Assembly (NCBI GenBank): GCA_045546175.1
Contig: JAZQCI010000103.1
Span: forward strand, 28,869-92,868
Origin: CAG-791 sp045546175
GTDB taxonomy: Bacteria > Bacillota > Clostridia > Lachnospirales > Lachnospiraceae
Direction: 5' to 3'
Length of the DNA stretch: 64,000 nucleotides
Both the position numbers and the translations under genes were made by a program. Positions 23,357-32,468 of the stretch are shown here, piece by piece (the first letter of the stretch is position 1; every line of letters starts with the position of its first letter). The notes under the pieces are model-generated. The model was not told the DNA's origin. It was given only the letters and a program-made list of their open reading frames with translations, and searched no databases.

Positions 23357-23384
23357 ATTATAACAGAAAATACGGGCTTTGCAA
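23357..23384 (-). promoter_or_regulatory. Promoter of the tRNA-Gly gene
   Basis: TTGCAA (23379-23384), 16-bp spacer, TATAAT (23357-23362) with TGT in front. The -35 box lies within the arm of the fructokinase terminator hairpin. Confidence 0.75.
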
Positions 23385-23402
23385 GTCAAATTGCAAAGCC
23401 CG
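23366..23402 (-). terminator. Terminator after the sugar kinase gene
   Basis: CGGGCTTTGCAA and TTGCAAAGCCCG make a perfect 12-bp stem (23373-23402) with a six-base loop, followed on the minus strand by TATTTTC. Confidence 0.8.
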
Positions 23403-23451
23403 CCGCAAATCCTGTTTCAGGTTCGTCACGGATCCCGGTCCGCCAAAGTCC

Positions 23452-24438
23452 TCATCTGCCGGACGCCTTGATATAATCCTTTACCTCATCTACGGTGGGC
23501 ATCACGCAGAGCGCGCCCTTCTTGGTGGTAACAAGGGAGGCAGCCGCGTTAGCGAAGGTGAGAAGCTCATGGAGCTTTGCCTCATCTTTCAGTCCGTCGA
23601 TGCCGTATTTGAGGACATGAAGCAGCGCGCTGGCACAGAAGGTATCACCCGCGCCCGTGGTCTCGATCGTGTTGGGATTGAGGAATCCCTTCTCGTACGC
23701 TTCCTTTCCGCCGCAGTAGGCCTTGGATCCGTCCGGACCGAAGGTCGCGAAGACCAGCGGGATGTGATACTCGTCGATGATCTTCTTAATGCCCTTGTCC
23801 AGATCCTCTTCTCCCGTCATGAAAGTGATCTCGTTGTCGGAGATCTTGAGGATGTCGCACTTGGAGAAGCCGAAGGCGATCTTCTCCTTGGCTTTCTCTT
23901 CGCTGCTCCACAGCGGAGGGCGTAGGTTGGGATCGAAGGAGATCAGGCAGCCTGCCTCTTTGGCGATCTCTAGAGCCTTGAGAGTGGCCTTCTCCACCGT
24001 GTCGTGCGTCATGGAAAGCGTGCCGAGATGGAAGATCTTCGCGCTCTCGATCAGGTCGCGGTGTTTCTCCACTTCCTCAGCCGTGAGCATGATATCCGCT
24101 CCGGGATTTCTGTAGAAGGAAAAGTCTCTGTCGCCGTTCGGAAGCTTTTCGACAAACGCCAGCGTCGTGTGGACTTCCTCGTCCATTTCCAGTCCGCTCA
24201 TGTCGATGCCCTGCTCCTCGGTCCTGGCTTTGAGGAGCCTGCCGAACATATCGTTGCCGACCTTGCCGATAAAAGCGGTCTTTTTGCCAGCCTTGTTAAG
24301 CATGGCAAGAACGTTGCAGGGAGCTCCGCCGGGATTGGCTTCAAACATGCCGTTTCCCTGCTCACTGATTCCGTTCTGTGTGAAGTCGATCAAGAGTTCT
24401 CCGAGCGCCGTCACATCAATTCTCTTTTCGCTGCTCAT
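23452..24438 (-). CDS. PfkB-family sugar kinase, probable fructokinase
   Basis: 328 residues. N-terminal PfkB signature GGAPCNVLAMLNKAG near residue 36 and KVGNDMFG, C-terminal signature TTGAGDTFCASALL near 260 with the catalytic Asp of GAGD. ATP-dependent phosphorylation of a sugar in the cytoplasm; the overall sequence (ALGELLIDF, FDPNLRPPLW) is most like bacterial fructokinases, but adenosine- or keto-acid kinases of the same fold are possible. Single gene behind a clear ribosome site (GGAGG), ended by its own terminator. Confidence 0.82.
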   Translation of the reverse strand: MSSEKRIDVTALGELLIDFTQNGISEQGNGMFEANPGGAPCNVLAMLNKAGKKTAFIGKVGNDMFGRLLKARTEEQGIDMSGLEMDEEVHTTLAFVEKLPNGDRDFSFYRNPGADIMLTAEEVEKHRDLIESAKIFHLGTLSMTHDTVEKATLKALEIAKEAGCLISFDPNLRPPLWSSEEKAKEKIAFGFSKCDILKISDNEITFMTGEEDLDKGIKKIIDEYHIPLVFATFGPDGSKAYCGGKEAYEKGFLNPNTIETTGAGDTFCASALLHVLKYGIDGLKDEAKLHELLTFANAAASLVTTKKGALCVMPTVDEVKDYIKASGR

Positions 24439-24628
24439 AATATCCTCCTTTAATTAGCTGCACGCCGAAATGAACCTGTTCCGGATCCCGTCCGCATGAC
24501 CTGGGATCCGCCTCGCGTGCTATTGTGTTCATTCTACAACATAGACTCCTTTTCGTCCACTTCCACCTTATTTAAGGAAAGATATCGAGAATGTTTTGTG
24601 CAAAACAGACAAATCATTCCGAAAAAAA

Positions 24629-25993
24629 TCAGTTTTTAAAGCTGTGGATCGGAGCGGGGATCCTGCCCTTGCGGCTGATGAACTCCTCGCAGCCGAAAGG
24701 ATTGACCGGCATGATGGGCGCATAGCCCAAAAGGCCGCCGAATTCCACCTTATCGCCCACGCCTTTTCCGATCACAGGGATCAGACGGACGGCTGTCGTC
24801 TTCTGGTTGACCATACCGATGGCCATCTCGTCGGCAATAATCCCGGAGATGGTAGAAGCCTTGGTGTCGCCGGGGATCGCGATCATGTCCAGTCCCACCG
24901 AGCACACGCAGGTCATGGCCTCGAGTTTCTCCAGTGTCAGGCACCCGGCAGTCACGGAGTTGATCATTCCCTGGTCCTCGCTGACCGGGATGAACGCGCC
25001 GCTCAGGCCGCCCACATAGGAGGACGCCATGACGCCGCCCTTCTTGACCTGGTCGTTGAGCAGGGCCAGCGCCGCCGTAGTGCCCGGCGCGCCGGCGTGT
25101 TCAAGACCCATCTCGCAGAGGATATCCGCGACGCTGTCTCCGATGGCGGGCGTCGGGGCCAGAGAGAGGTCGATGATGCCGAAGGGCACGCCCAGACGTC
25201 TGGAGGCTTCCTTGGCGACCAGCTGCCCTACGCGGGTAACTTTAAAGGCCGTCTTTTTCACAGTCTCGCACAGTGTCTCGAAGTCTTTGCCGTGAACGGA
25301 CTCCAGCGCTTTTTTGACAACGCCCGGCCCGCTGACGCCGATGTTGAGGATCCTGTCCGCTTCCGTCACGCCGTGGAAGGCTCCCGCCATGAAGGGGTTG
25401 TCATCCGGCGCGTTGCAGAAAACGACCAGTTTGGCACAGCCGATAGAGCCCCTGTCTGCCGTCTTCTCCGCCGTCTGTCTGATGATCTCTCCCATGAGAC
25501 GGACCGCATCCATGTCGATGCCGGTCTTGGTGGAGCCCACGTTCACGGAGGAGCACACCAGCTGTGTCTCCGAGAGAGCCTGCGGGATGGACTCGATGAG
25601 GAGCTTATCCGCCGCCGTCATGCCTTTGGAGACCAGGGCGCTGTATCCGCCCAGAAAATTGACGCCCACATCGCGGGCGGCTTTGTCCAGTGTCAGCGCA
25701 ATCTGCGCGAAGTCCTCCGGGGACTTGCAGGCGCTTCCGCCCACCAGGGCGATCGGCGTCACGGAGATCCTCTTGTTGACGATCGGAATTCCGTAATCGG
25801 TGGAGATCTCCTCGCCGACTTTCACCAGATTGGCGGCGCTTGCGTATATTTTGTCATAAATCTTCTGTCTGAGGACCTGCAGGTCAGAGTCGATGCAGTC
25901 CAAAAGGCTGATGCCCATTGTGATGGTCCTGACGTCCAGATTCTCTTTCTCTATCATTTCATTGGTCTCGCTGACCTCAGAGATGCCTATCAT
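24629..25993 (-). CDS. UPF0210 (PFL-like, DUF711) family protein
   Basis: 454 residues, usual length for the family. Start MIGISEVSETNEMIEKENLD and phrases such as VRTITMGISLLDC, TPIALVGGSA, GVSGPGVVKKALE and the Gly-rich end EFGGLLGYAPIMPVN match UPF0210. A relationship to glycyl-radical enzymes has been noted by structure, but no biochemical role is established. As in other Firmicutes it follows directly on the gene for a small ACT-domain protein, which suggests a shared, probably ligand-controlled function. Ribosome site GGAGG directly before the ATG. Confidence 0.88.
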   Translation of the reverse strand: MIGISEVSETNEMIEKENLDVRTITMGISLLDCIDSDLQVLRQKIYDKIYASAANLVKVGEEISTDYGIPIVNKRISVTPIALVGGSACKSPEDFAQIALTLDKAARDVGVNFLGGYSALVSKGMTAADKLLIESIPQALSETQLVCSSVNVGSTKTGIDMDAVRLMGEIIRQTAEKTADRGSIGCAKLVVFCNAPDDNPFMAGAFHGVTEADRILNIGVSGPGVVKKALESVHGKDFETLCETVKKTAFKVTRVGQLVAKEASRRLGVPFGIIDLSLAPTPAIGDSVADILCEMGLEHAGAPGTTAALALLNDQVKKGGVMASSYVGGLSGAFIPVSEDQGMINSVTAGCLTLEKLEAMTCVCSVGLDMIAIPGDTKASTISGIIADEMAIGMVNQKTTAVRLIPVIGKGVGDKVEFGGLLGYAPIMPVNPFGCEEFISRKGRIPAPIHSFKN

Positions 25994-26128
25994 ATAGCCT
26001 CCTGCCCAGGCCCGCGACGGGCCTTATAGTAGCTGACTGTGTTTACGATGGTTCCTGCTCCGCTTTTGCGCTCCGGATCCTGTGCTTAAAATCCTGTGTT
26101 TCAAATCCTGTGCTTCAGATTCTGTGTA

Positions 26129-26404
26129 TCAGATTCTGTGCATCAGATCGAAGATCTCCTCTTTCTGGCACTTGATCTGAACGCCGATCTTCTCCCGACC
26201 CAGGACGGCCAGTTCATCCGCGATCTGTCCGAAAGGCTTGTCCAAAGTCGTGACGTCGACGACCATCATCATGTTGAAGTAGCCCTGTACGATCGTCTGG
26301 GAGATATCCAGGATATTGATCTTATTCTCCGCGAGATACGTGCACACCCCCGCGATGATTCCGATGGTGTCCTTGCCGACTACTGTAATGATCGCTCTCT
26401 GCAT
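26129..26404 (-). CDS. ACT domain protein (UPF0237)
   Basis: 91 residues, one ACT domain (RAIITVVGKDTIGIIAGVC, NILDISQTIVQGYFNMMMVVD) and nothing else. ACT domains bind small ligands, often amino acids. Gene order ACT then UPF0210 is conserved across Firmicutes and archaea. Between the two lies a stretch of degenerate CCTGTGCTTC-type short repeats (about 26085-26150) with no gene. Confidence 0.88.
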   Translation of the reverse strand: MQRAIITVVGKDTIGIIAGVCTYLAENKINILDISQTIVQGYFNMMMVVDVTTLDKPFGQIADELAVLGREKIGVQIKCQKEEIFDLMHRI

Positions 26405-26449
26405 TGTAATCCTCCTATGATTTGAATATCTGATTTAAATATCCTTATG

Positions 26450-27247
26450 TCAGAATTCCACGAGCGCCGAAGGCCTCTTTCTGTCTGCCACGAAGATCGG
26501 CAGCTCCTCCGGGCTGTACTGCGCGTCGGAGCTCATGATCTCCACCCGCACCGTCTCAAAAGCGAGTTCGGGGAAATTGTTCTCCTTGCTCAGATGTCCC
26601 AGGAAGATCCCTTTCATATGGTCATTGAGGACTCTGGAGAGGAGCTGTCCGCTGGTCGCGTTGGACAGGTGCCCTTTGTCTCCCAGGATCCTTCTCTTGA
26701 GCATATAGGGATATCTTCCCACCTGCAGCATGTTGACATCGTGGTTGGACTCGATGAGGAGCATGTCCGAGTTCTTGAGGCACTCCACCGTGTAATCATT
26801 GTAGCAGCCCAGGTCGGTGCAGATGCACGCTTTCTGCCTTCCGTAGTAGACCCTGTATCCCACCGGCTCCGCCGCGTCGTGGGAGATTCTCATAGGATCC
26901 ACTTGCAGGTCCTTTACCGTGATCTTTTCATCCGGGCGGATGACCACGAATCTGTCGGGGTCAATGTCCGCGCATTTGTCCATCCTTCTGATCGCCTCGA
27001 TCGTGCCCCGCGTGGCGTAGATCGGCATCTCCGATTTCTTCGCGATCATCGGAAGGCCGTCGATATGGTCGGAGTGTTCATGGGTGATAAAAATGCCGTC
27101 TATATCCCGGAGTTCCAGATCAAGGTCTTTAAGAGCCTCCACCGTTCTCTTTCTGCTGATTCCCACGTCCATCAGAAGATGCGTGGTGTCTGAGCCGACA
27201 TAGATGCAGTTTCCGCTGCTTCCGCTTGCAATACTTTCAAATCTCAT
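26450..27247 (-). CDS. Metallo-beta-lactamase-fold hydrolase, YycJ/WalJ type
   Basis: 265 residues. Starts MRFESIASGSSGNC, typical of YycJ, with the metal motif THEHSDHIDG near residue 55 and later ligands in ISHDAAEP, CTDLG and GHLSKEN. Predicted DNA or nucleotide phosphodiesterase or nuclease; in Bacillus the family stands next to WalRK and affects cell-wall and DNA processes. Here it lies after coaE in a run polA-coaE-this gene, so its context is DNA replication. Confidence 0.82.
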   Translation of the reverse strand: MRFESIASGSSGNCIYVGSDTTHLLMDVGISRKRTVEALKDLDLELRDIDGIFITHEHSDHIDGLPMIAKKSEMPIYATRGTIEAIRRMDKCADIDPDRFVVIRPDEKITVKDLQVDPMRISHDAAEPVGYRVYYGRQKACICTDLGCYNDYTVECLKNSDMLLIESNHDVNMLQVGRYPYMLKRRILGDKGHLSNATSGQLLSRVLNDHMKGIFLGHLSKENNFPELAFETVRVEIMSSDAQYSPEELPIFVADRKRPSALVEF

Positions 27248-27298
27248 ACTGTTGTTTGTTACCTTCTAAAATAATTATCGTAGAGAGCAGGCAAAATA

Positions 27299-27949
27299 TC
27301 ACGCTTTGTGAAACCTCTCCCGAAGCCGCCGGATCGCCCGGTCCACCTGGCGGGCCGCGCCCGTCTCGGCGTCAAATTTCCCGGTGTTGTCGATCACCGT
27401 GTCGCAGTGCGCGCGGAACACGTCCTCGGAGACCTGCTTGTCCATGATTGAGCGGATCTTCTCGTCGCTGTAGCCGCGCGTGCGCCTCAGCCTCTCGCTC
27501 CTTTCGCTCTCCTCGCAGTAAATATACCACATGGAGTCCAGGATCTTATCATAGCCGTTCTCGATCAGAAGGGCGGACTCCAGAACAAAGAATTCGCGCT
27601 CCGCTTCCTTCCTCTCGCGGTCAATCTCCTCAAGTATATACTGATTTACGGCAGGATGCACCAGTTCATTTATTTTCCGCAGAAGTTCCGGGTCGCCGAA
27701 GATTCTCGCCGCCATCTCCTGCTTATTGATCGAGCCGTCCTCCATAAGGAGTTCCCCGCGCTGTCCGTCCGCTCCTCCCTTTTCGCTCAGGAGCTTCACC
27801 AGCGGCTCGTAGAGCGGGCCTCCGGGCTGTTCAAGGTCCTTGGCGGCGTTGTCCGACATGAGGATCCTGCAGTTGTAGTTTTGGTCCAGGTACTTAAGGA
27901 TCTCGCTCTTTCCGGATCCAACGCCTCCCGTCACTCCGATCGTAATCAT
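27299..27949 (-). CDS. coaE: Dephospho-CoA kinase
   Basis: 216 residues. P-loop GVTGGVGSGKSE at the N-terminus and the CoaE lid region (AHCDTVIDNTG, with RTRGYSDEKIRSIMDKQ). It adds the 3'-phosphate in the last step of coenzyme A synthesis. It begins 23 bases after polA, a linkage found widely in Firmicutes. Confidence 0.93.
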   Translation of the reverse strand: MITIGVTGGVGSGKSEILKYLDQNYNCRILMSDNAAKDLEQPGGPLYEPLVKLLSEKGGADGQRGELLMEDGSINKQEMAARIFGDPELLRKINELVHPAVNQYILEEIDRERKEAEREFFVLESALLIENGYDKILDSMWYIYCEESERSERLRRTRGYSDEKIRSIMDKQVSEDVFRAHCDTVIDNTGKFDAETGAARQVDRAIRRLRERFHKA

Positions 27950-27972
27950 TGTATTTTCCTTTCAGGCACAGA

Positions 27973-30750
27973 TCACTTAGCCATATACCAGTCGTTACCG
28001 CTGTGAACGTCCGTCTCCAGCGCCACCTTGAGGGAGGCCGCTTCGGACATCTCCCTGGCCAACAGCTTTTCTACCCGCTCCTTTTCCTCCGGAACCGCCT
28101 CGATCAGCAGTTCGTCGTGGATCTGCAGAATGAGCCTGGAGCTGAGTTTCTCCCTCTCGAGAGCTTCCCAGACCCGGATCATCGCTATTTTGATAATGTC
28201 GGCCGCCGTTCCCTGAATGGGGGAGTTCATGGCCACTCGCTCGCCAAAAGAGCGCTGCATGAAATTGCTGTTCTTAAGTTCGGGGACCGGTCTCCTGCGG
28301 CCGTACATAGTTTCGGCATACCCCTTCTCCTTCGCGTCCGAGACCAGCTTGTCCAGGAATATTTTGATTCCCGGATAGGTCTTGAAATACGCGTCGATGT
28401 ACTCGGCCGCTTCTTTTCTGGAAATGCTCAGCCCCTGGCTCAGCCCGAAAGAGCTGATGCCGTAAACAATACCGAAGTTGACCGCCTTGGCGTTCCTTCT
28501 CTGAAGAGGCGTGACCTCCTCAAAAGGCGTGTGGAATACCTTGGAGGCGGTGATCCGGTGGATGTCCTCGTTTTCTTTATAGGCGTCGATCAGTTCTCTG
28601 TCCCCGCTCATGTGCGCGAGGATCCTCAGTTCGATCTGGGAGTAGTCCGCGTCGACGAACACATTCCCCTCGGAAGGGATGAACGCCTTCCGGATCTTCT
28701 TGCCCATCTCCGTCTTCATGGGGATGTTCTGGAGGTTGGGGTCCGTAGAACTGATCCTTCCGGTCGCCGTGATCGTCTGGTTGAAGCTCGTGTGGATCCG
28801 GCCGTCCGGCGCGACAAAAGCCGTGAGCCCGTCCGCATACGTGGATTTGAGCTTGGTGACCGCCCTGTACTGAAGGATGTCGTCCACGACCGGATAGTCC
28901 GGGGCCAGTTTTTCCAGCACGCCGGCCGCCGTGGAGTAGCCCGTCTTTGTCTTCTTGCCCCCGGGCATGCCCAGCTTTTCAAACAATATAACGCCCAGCT
29001 GTTTGGGGGAAGAGATGTTGAACTCCTCGCCGCACTGCTCATAAATCTTTGCTGCCAGTGCGTCCGCCTGCTCCCCGAGCGATGCGCTGTACTGCGCCAG
29101 CTCCTGCGGCAGGATCCTTACGCCGATGCGCTCCATGTCGTACAGTATATAGGACAGAGGTCTCTCGATCTCTCTATAAAGCGCGGTCATGCCTTCCTGC
29201 TCCAGCTTTTCCGCCACAGGCTGCGCCGCCCTTGCGAGGACAGATGCCATCCGGCAGGCGTATTCGACGAGTTCCTCCCGCTTCTCGGCCAGAGCCTGAC
29301 TCTTCGATCTTTTGTCAAAGATCTGCTTCCAGGTGGGACAGGACTCCCCCAGATACTCGGAGGCGACCATTTCGGGCTGGTAATCGCTCTCGAGTGGATT
29401 GCACAGATAGCACTCGATCAAAAGGTCCGCAAATCCCTCCAGGCGGATGCCGTCACTAAACTCGGCGCCGCTGTCGATCCCCCAGATCGGGTACTGGTTC
29501 TTGAGGCCGAAGACCGCGATCGAGACAGGTTCGGTCCCGTTCCCTGCCCGGTCTTCCCGGCAGGCGCGCAGCGCGGCAGATCGCAGTGTTCCCAGCGTCT
29601 GTATCAGATTCTCCGCTGTGAGTCCGTTCTCCGGATCGGAGGGATCTGTTTGCAGAAAGACAGCCTTTTTGCCCACGCACAGAGCGACGGCTTCCGGGAT
29701 CTCCTGCTCTTTTTCGCCGAAGCGGATCTTGTCCATGACCGGGTAGACGCCGATCTGATAAGGCTTTTCCGAAGACGCCTCTTTCATGGCCGCAAGGAGC
29801 GAATCCGTATACTCCTTTGCGCCTCCCTTGTCGGTGATCACTCTGTATGACAGTTCCTCGGCGGTGCTCTGAGCGGCCTTTACATCAAACCGCGGGAGCA
29901 GTGCCCGGAAGTTCAGCTCCGTAAAGAGTTTAAACGCTTCCGGCGTATAGAGATTTCCGACGCGGGCCTCCTCCCAGTTCACCTCAATATCGCAGTCCGT
30001 CTTGATCGTCACGAGAAAGAGACTGAGCCTCGCCAGGTCTTCGTTTTCACCGAGCTTTTTCCGCAGCGCCGGCTTTTTGATCTCCTCGATATGTTCGTAG
30101 ACTCCGTCCACGCTCCCGTAATCCACGATCAGCTGCGTGGCCGTCTTCTCTCCGACTCCCGGCACGCCGGGCACATTGTCAGAGCTGTCCCCCATAAGGG
30201 CTTTCACATCGATAAACGCTTTGGGAGTCACCTTGTAGCTGTCCAGTACGTCCGCGGCGTAGTAATTCTCTATGATGGTCTGGCCCTGCTTCGTCTTGGG
30301 GACCCTGACGCAGATGCGGTCCGTGGCGATCTGCAGCAGGTCTCTGTCTCCCGACAGAAGCGTCACTTCCATGCCTTCCGCTTCCCCGCGCTTTGCCAGG
30401 GTTCCCAGTATGTCGTCGGCCTCCAGTCCCGCCTGCTCGCGGATCTGTATGCCCATGGACTGCAGGACTTTTTTGATCAGGGGGACCTGCTCCCTGAGCT
30501 CTTCGGGCATGGGCTTTCTCGTCCCCTTGTATTCCTTATAAGTCTCATGCCGGAAGGTTGGCGCATGCACGTCAAAAGCGACGGACAGATAGTCCGCCTT
30601 CTCCTCGTCCAGAATCTTAAAAAGAATATTTAAAAAGCCGAATACCGCTCCCGTGTGCAGTCCCGCCGAATTAGTCAGGTCCGGCATCCCGTAATATGCT
30701 CTGTTCAAAATACTGTGCCCGTCCACGAGCACGAGTTTTTTACTGTCCAT
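27973..30750 (-). CDS. polA: DNA polymerase I
   Basis: 925 residues from ATG 30748-30750 (MDSKKLVLVDGHS), the longer frame lacking a ribosome site. Domains: 5'-3' flap exonuclease (residues 1-290, with DADDILGTLA-like LEADDILG and GDSSDNVPGVPGVG), a degenerate 3'-5' exonuclease region (about 320-520, without the FDTE-type metal residues, so proofreading is probably lost, as in other Firmicutes), and polymerase A domain with DADYSQIELRILAH, the O-helix RRNAKAVNFGIVYG and the final IHDELLIEA. Role: Okazaki fragment processing and repair. Confidence 0.95.
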   Translation of the reverse strand: MDSKKLVLVDGHSILNRAYYGMPDLTNSAGLHTGAVFGFLNILFKILDEEKADYLSVAFDVHAPTFRHETYKEYKGTRKPMPEELREQVPLIKKVLQSMGIQIREQAGLEADDILGTLAKRGEAEGMEVTLLSGDRDLLQIATDRICVRVPKTKQGQTIIENYYAADVLDSYKVTPKAFIDVKALMGDSSDNVPGVPGVGEKTATQLIVDYGSVDGVYEHIEEIKKPALRKKLGENEDLARLSLFLVTIKTDCDIEVNWEEARVGNLYTPEAFKLFTELNFRALLPRFDVKAAQSTAEELSYRVITDKGGAKEYTDSLLAAMKEASSEKPYQIGVYPVMDKIRFGEKEQEIPEAVALCVGKKAVFLQTDPSDPENGLTAENLIQTLGTLRSAALRACREDRAGNGTEPVSIAVFGLKNQYPIWGIDSGAEFSDGIRLEGFADLLIECYLCNPLESDYQPEMVASEYLGESCPTWKQIFDKRSKSQALAEKREELVEYACRMASVLARAAQPVAEKLEQEGMTALYREIERPLSYILYDMERIGVRILPQELAQYSASLGEQADALAAKIYEQCGEEFNISSPKQLGVILFEKLGMPGGKKTKTGYSTAAGVLEKLAPDYPVVDDILQYRAVTKLKSTYADGLTAFVAPDGRIHTSFNQTITATGRISSTDPNLQNIPMKTEMGKKIRKAFIPSEGNVFVDADYSQIELRILAHMSGDRELIDAYKENEDIHRITASKVFHTPFEEVTPLQRRNAKAVNFGIVYGISSFGLSQGLSISRKEAAEYIDAYFKTYPGIKIFLDKLVSDAKEKGYAETMYGRRRPVPELKNSNFMQRSFGERVAMNSPIQGTAADIIKIAMIRVWEALEREKLSSRLILQIHDELLIEAVPEEKERVEKLLAREMSEAASLKVALETDVHSGNDWYMAK

Positions 30751-30818
30751 CCGCCATTTCCTTTCTTCATGGCCCGCAGGGCGGGCCTTATCGACGCAGG
30801 CGCGTCTGTCCGGACCGC

Positions 30819-31145
30819 TCACTGGTAGAACAGCACGACAAACGCGACAATGATGAACGCCGCCGTCGTGATGATCTCCGAAGCGATCGCGGTCATCTTG
30901 ATGCCGTGCCGAACGCCCAGCCGCTTCTTCTGCAGTTTCATAAGATCCGCGAGGTCCTTATCCACATCGAAAGTGTCGCCGGCCTCAAGTCTCTCGAGAC
31001 CTTCATAGATCAGGTATTGGATGCGGAGCTCGTCCCTGCAGTTGTCGCAGCTCTCTATGTGGGAGAGAAACTCCGAGAGTTTCATCTCGCTGAGCCTGTC
31101 ATTCAGAAAGTCCTGAATGAGGCCGTTAAACTCTTTACAGTCCAT
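30819..31145 (-). CDS. Small membrane protein with anti-sigma-type zinc finger
   Basis: 108 residues. N-terminal zf-HC2-like motif H-x3-C-x2-C (SHIESCDNCRDEL) preceded by MDCKEF, and one C-terminal membrane helix (IITTAAFIIVAFVVLF). This is the plan of anti-sigma factors, with zinc-binding domain in the cytoplasm, but no ECF sigma gene is adjacent, so partner and role are open. Lies just upstream of polA. Confidence 0.7.
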   Translation of the reverse strand: MDCKEFNGLIQDFLNDRLSEMKLSEFLSHIESCDNCRDELRIQYLIYEGLERLEAGDTFDVDKDLADLMKLQKKRLGVRHGIKMTAIASEIITTAAFIIVAFVVLFYQ

Positions 31146-31199
31146 ATTTTCTCCTTAAAGCCGCCGCTTTTTGCGGGCCGCTGCGCCACGTGCGCCTTA

Positions 31200-31643
31200 T
31201 CACATGTCCAGCGATTCCGGTCCGAAAGAATTGGGAAGGAGCTGCTCGAGGGTATAGACCTTATAGTCCTCTGTGCTCTTTGCCACAATGATGAGGAAGC
31301 TTTCAGTGTCGCAGAACTCCCTCATAAACTGCCTGCAGGAGCCGCAGGGAAAGCTGTATACGTCCGGCGTCTTCTCCTTGCCTCCGGCCACCGCCAGCGC
31401 ACGGAATCTGTAATCTCCCTCGCTCACCGCCTTGGACATGGCGACTCTCTCCGCGCAGATCGTCACGGAATAGGCGGCGTTCTCGATGTTGCAGCCCCCG
31501 TAGATCCTGCCTTCCTGCGTAAGGAGGGCCGCTCCCACGGAGAATCCCGAGTAAGGGCTGTGGGAGAGCTCTCTCATAAGAAGAGCTTTCTCGATCAATT
31601 CGGTAATGACCTTATCGCTGACTGTGACCTTACTCTCTCCCAT
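31200..31643 (-). CDS. cdd: Cytidine deaminase
   Basis: 147 residues from ATG 31641-31643 (AAAGGAGG upstream). Zinc and catalytic residues in TICAERVA (C-A-E) and FPCGSCRQF (P-C-x-x-C), substrate segment YSGFSVGAALLT. Short tetrameric type. It turns cytidine into uridine, the substrate of the uridine phosphorylase encoded immediately upstream; the two genes form a pyrimidine salvage unit with 14 bases between them. Confidence 0.93.
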   Translation of the reverse strand: MGESKVTVSDKVITELIEKALLMRELSHSPYSGFSVGAALLTQEGRIYGGCNIENAAYSVTICAERVAMSKAVSEGDYRFRALAVAGGKEKTPDVYSFPCGSCRQFMREFCDTESFLIIVAKSTEDYKVYTLEQLLPNSFGPESLDM

Positions 31644-31657
31644 GCTTCCTCCTTTGA

Positions 31658-32440
31658 TCATTTCGAGCTGTCTTTTCGGATGAGTACCCGCACTGCCTCG
31701 ATGGCCGTCCTGATCGCGCCGTCCGTATCGTGGACGATCGGATTGGAAAGGCCCATCTTCGCCCTGGTCTGGTTTGCCATGGTCAGAAGGACCGTGCCGG
31801 TCCTGACCTTGCGGTAGCCGCCCACAATAAAGAGCGTCGCGGACTCCATTTCGGAGGCCAGGCAGCCGAGCCTAAGATAGGCGTCCCACTTCTGCAAGAG
31901 GACCTCGCTCTGGGGAAGGAGCTCTGGATTGTGCTGTCCGTAAAAGGCGTCCTTGCAGTGGACCACCCCTACGTGATGGCGCATTCCGAGATTGTCCGCC
32001 GCCTCTTCGAGCGCCTTCAGGATCTCGTAATCCCCCACTGCGGGATACTCCGGCGGCGCATATTCCCTGCTGGTTCCGTCCATACGGATGGCGCCCGAGG
32101 CGATCACCAGGTCCCCGCTGAGGACCTCCTCCTGCATGCCCCCGCAGGTGCCGACTCTGATAAATGTGTCTGCGCCGCAGTTGGTCAGTTCCTCCAGCGC
32201 GATCGCCGCGGAGGGACCGCCTATGCCCGTGGAAGTCACGCTCACTTTGACGCCGTCCACCGTTCCTGTATATGTTATGTATTCTCTGCTGTCCGCGATC
32301 AGTACCGGATCGTCAAAATATTTTGCAATCTTGGCGCATCTCTTGGGATCGCCGGGAAGAAGAACATATCTTCCCACTTCGCCCTTGGCCACCTGTATGT
32401 GATACTGTCTGTCGGGATCGATCGAATAAGCCGGAATCAT
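31658..32440 (-). CDS. udp: Uridine phosphorylase
   Basis: 260 residues from ATG 32438-32440 behind AAAGGAG. NP-I family features: YVLLPGDPKRCAKIA (phosphate loop), TSTGIGGPSAAIALEEL, RVGTCGGMQ, and the nucleoside site SEMESATLF near residue 195. It splits uridine to uracil and ribose 1-phosphate. Pairs with the cytidine deaminase gene downstream. A general nucleoside phosphorylase of the same family is the alternative. Confidence 0.85.
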   Translation of the reverse strand: MIPAYSIDPDRQYHIQVAKGEVGRYVLLPGDPKRCAKIAKYFDDPVLIADSREYITYTGTVDGVKVSVTSTGIGGPSAAIALEELTNCGADTFIRVGTCGGMQEEVLSGDLVIASGAIRMDGTSREYAPPEYPAVGDYEILKALEEAADNLGMRHHVGVVHCKDAFYGQHNPELLPQSEVLLQKWDAYLRLGCLASEMESATLFIVGGYRKVRTGTVLLTMANQTRAKMGLSNPIVHDTDGAIRTAIEAVRVLIRKDSSK

Positions 32441-32468
32441 GATATTTCTCCTTTCTTCTGCATTGATT

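Noticed and set aside
24596..26029. Long plus-strand open frame of 477 residues
   Set aside because: It is the antisense shadow of the UPF0210 gene; sequence is low in plausible motifs and the minus-strand gene is clearly real.
27949..29850. Plus-strand open frame of 633 residues opposite polA
   Set aside because: Antisense of polA with Arg/His/Gln-rich content; no ribosome site. GC-rich codon bias opens such frames.
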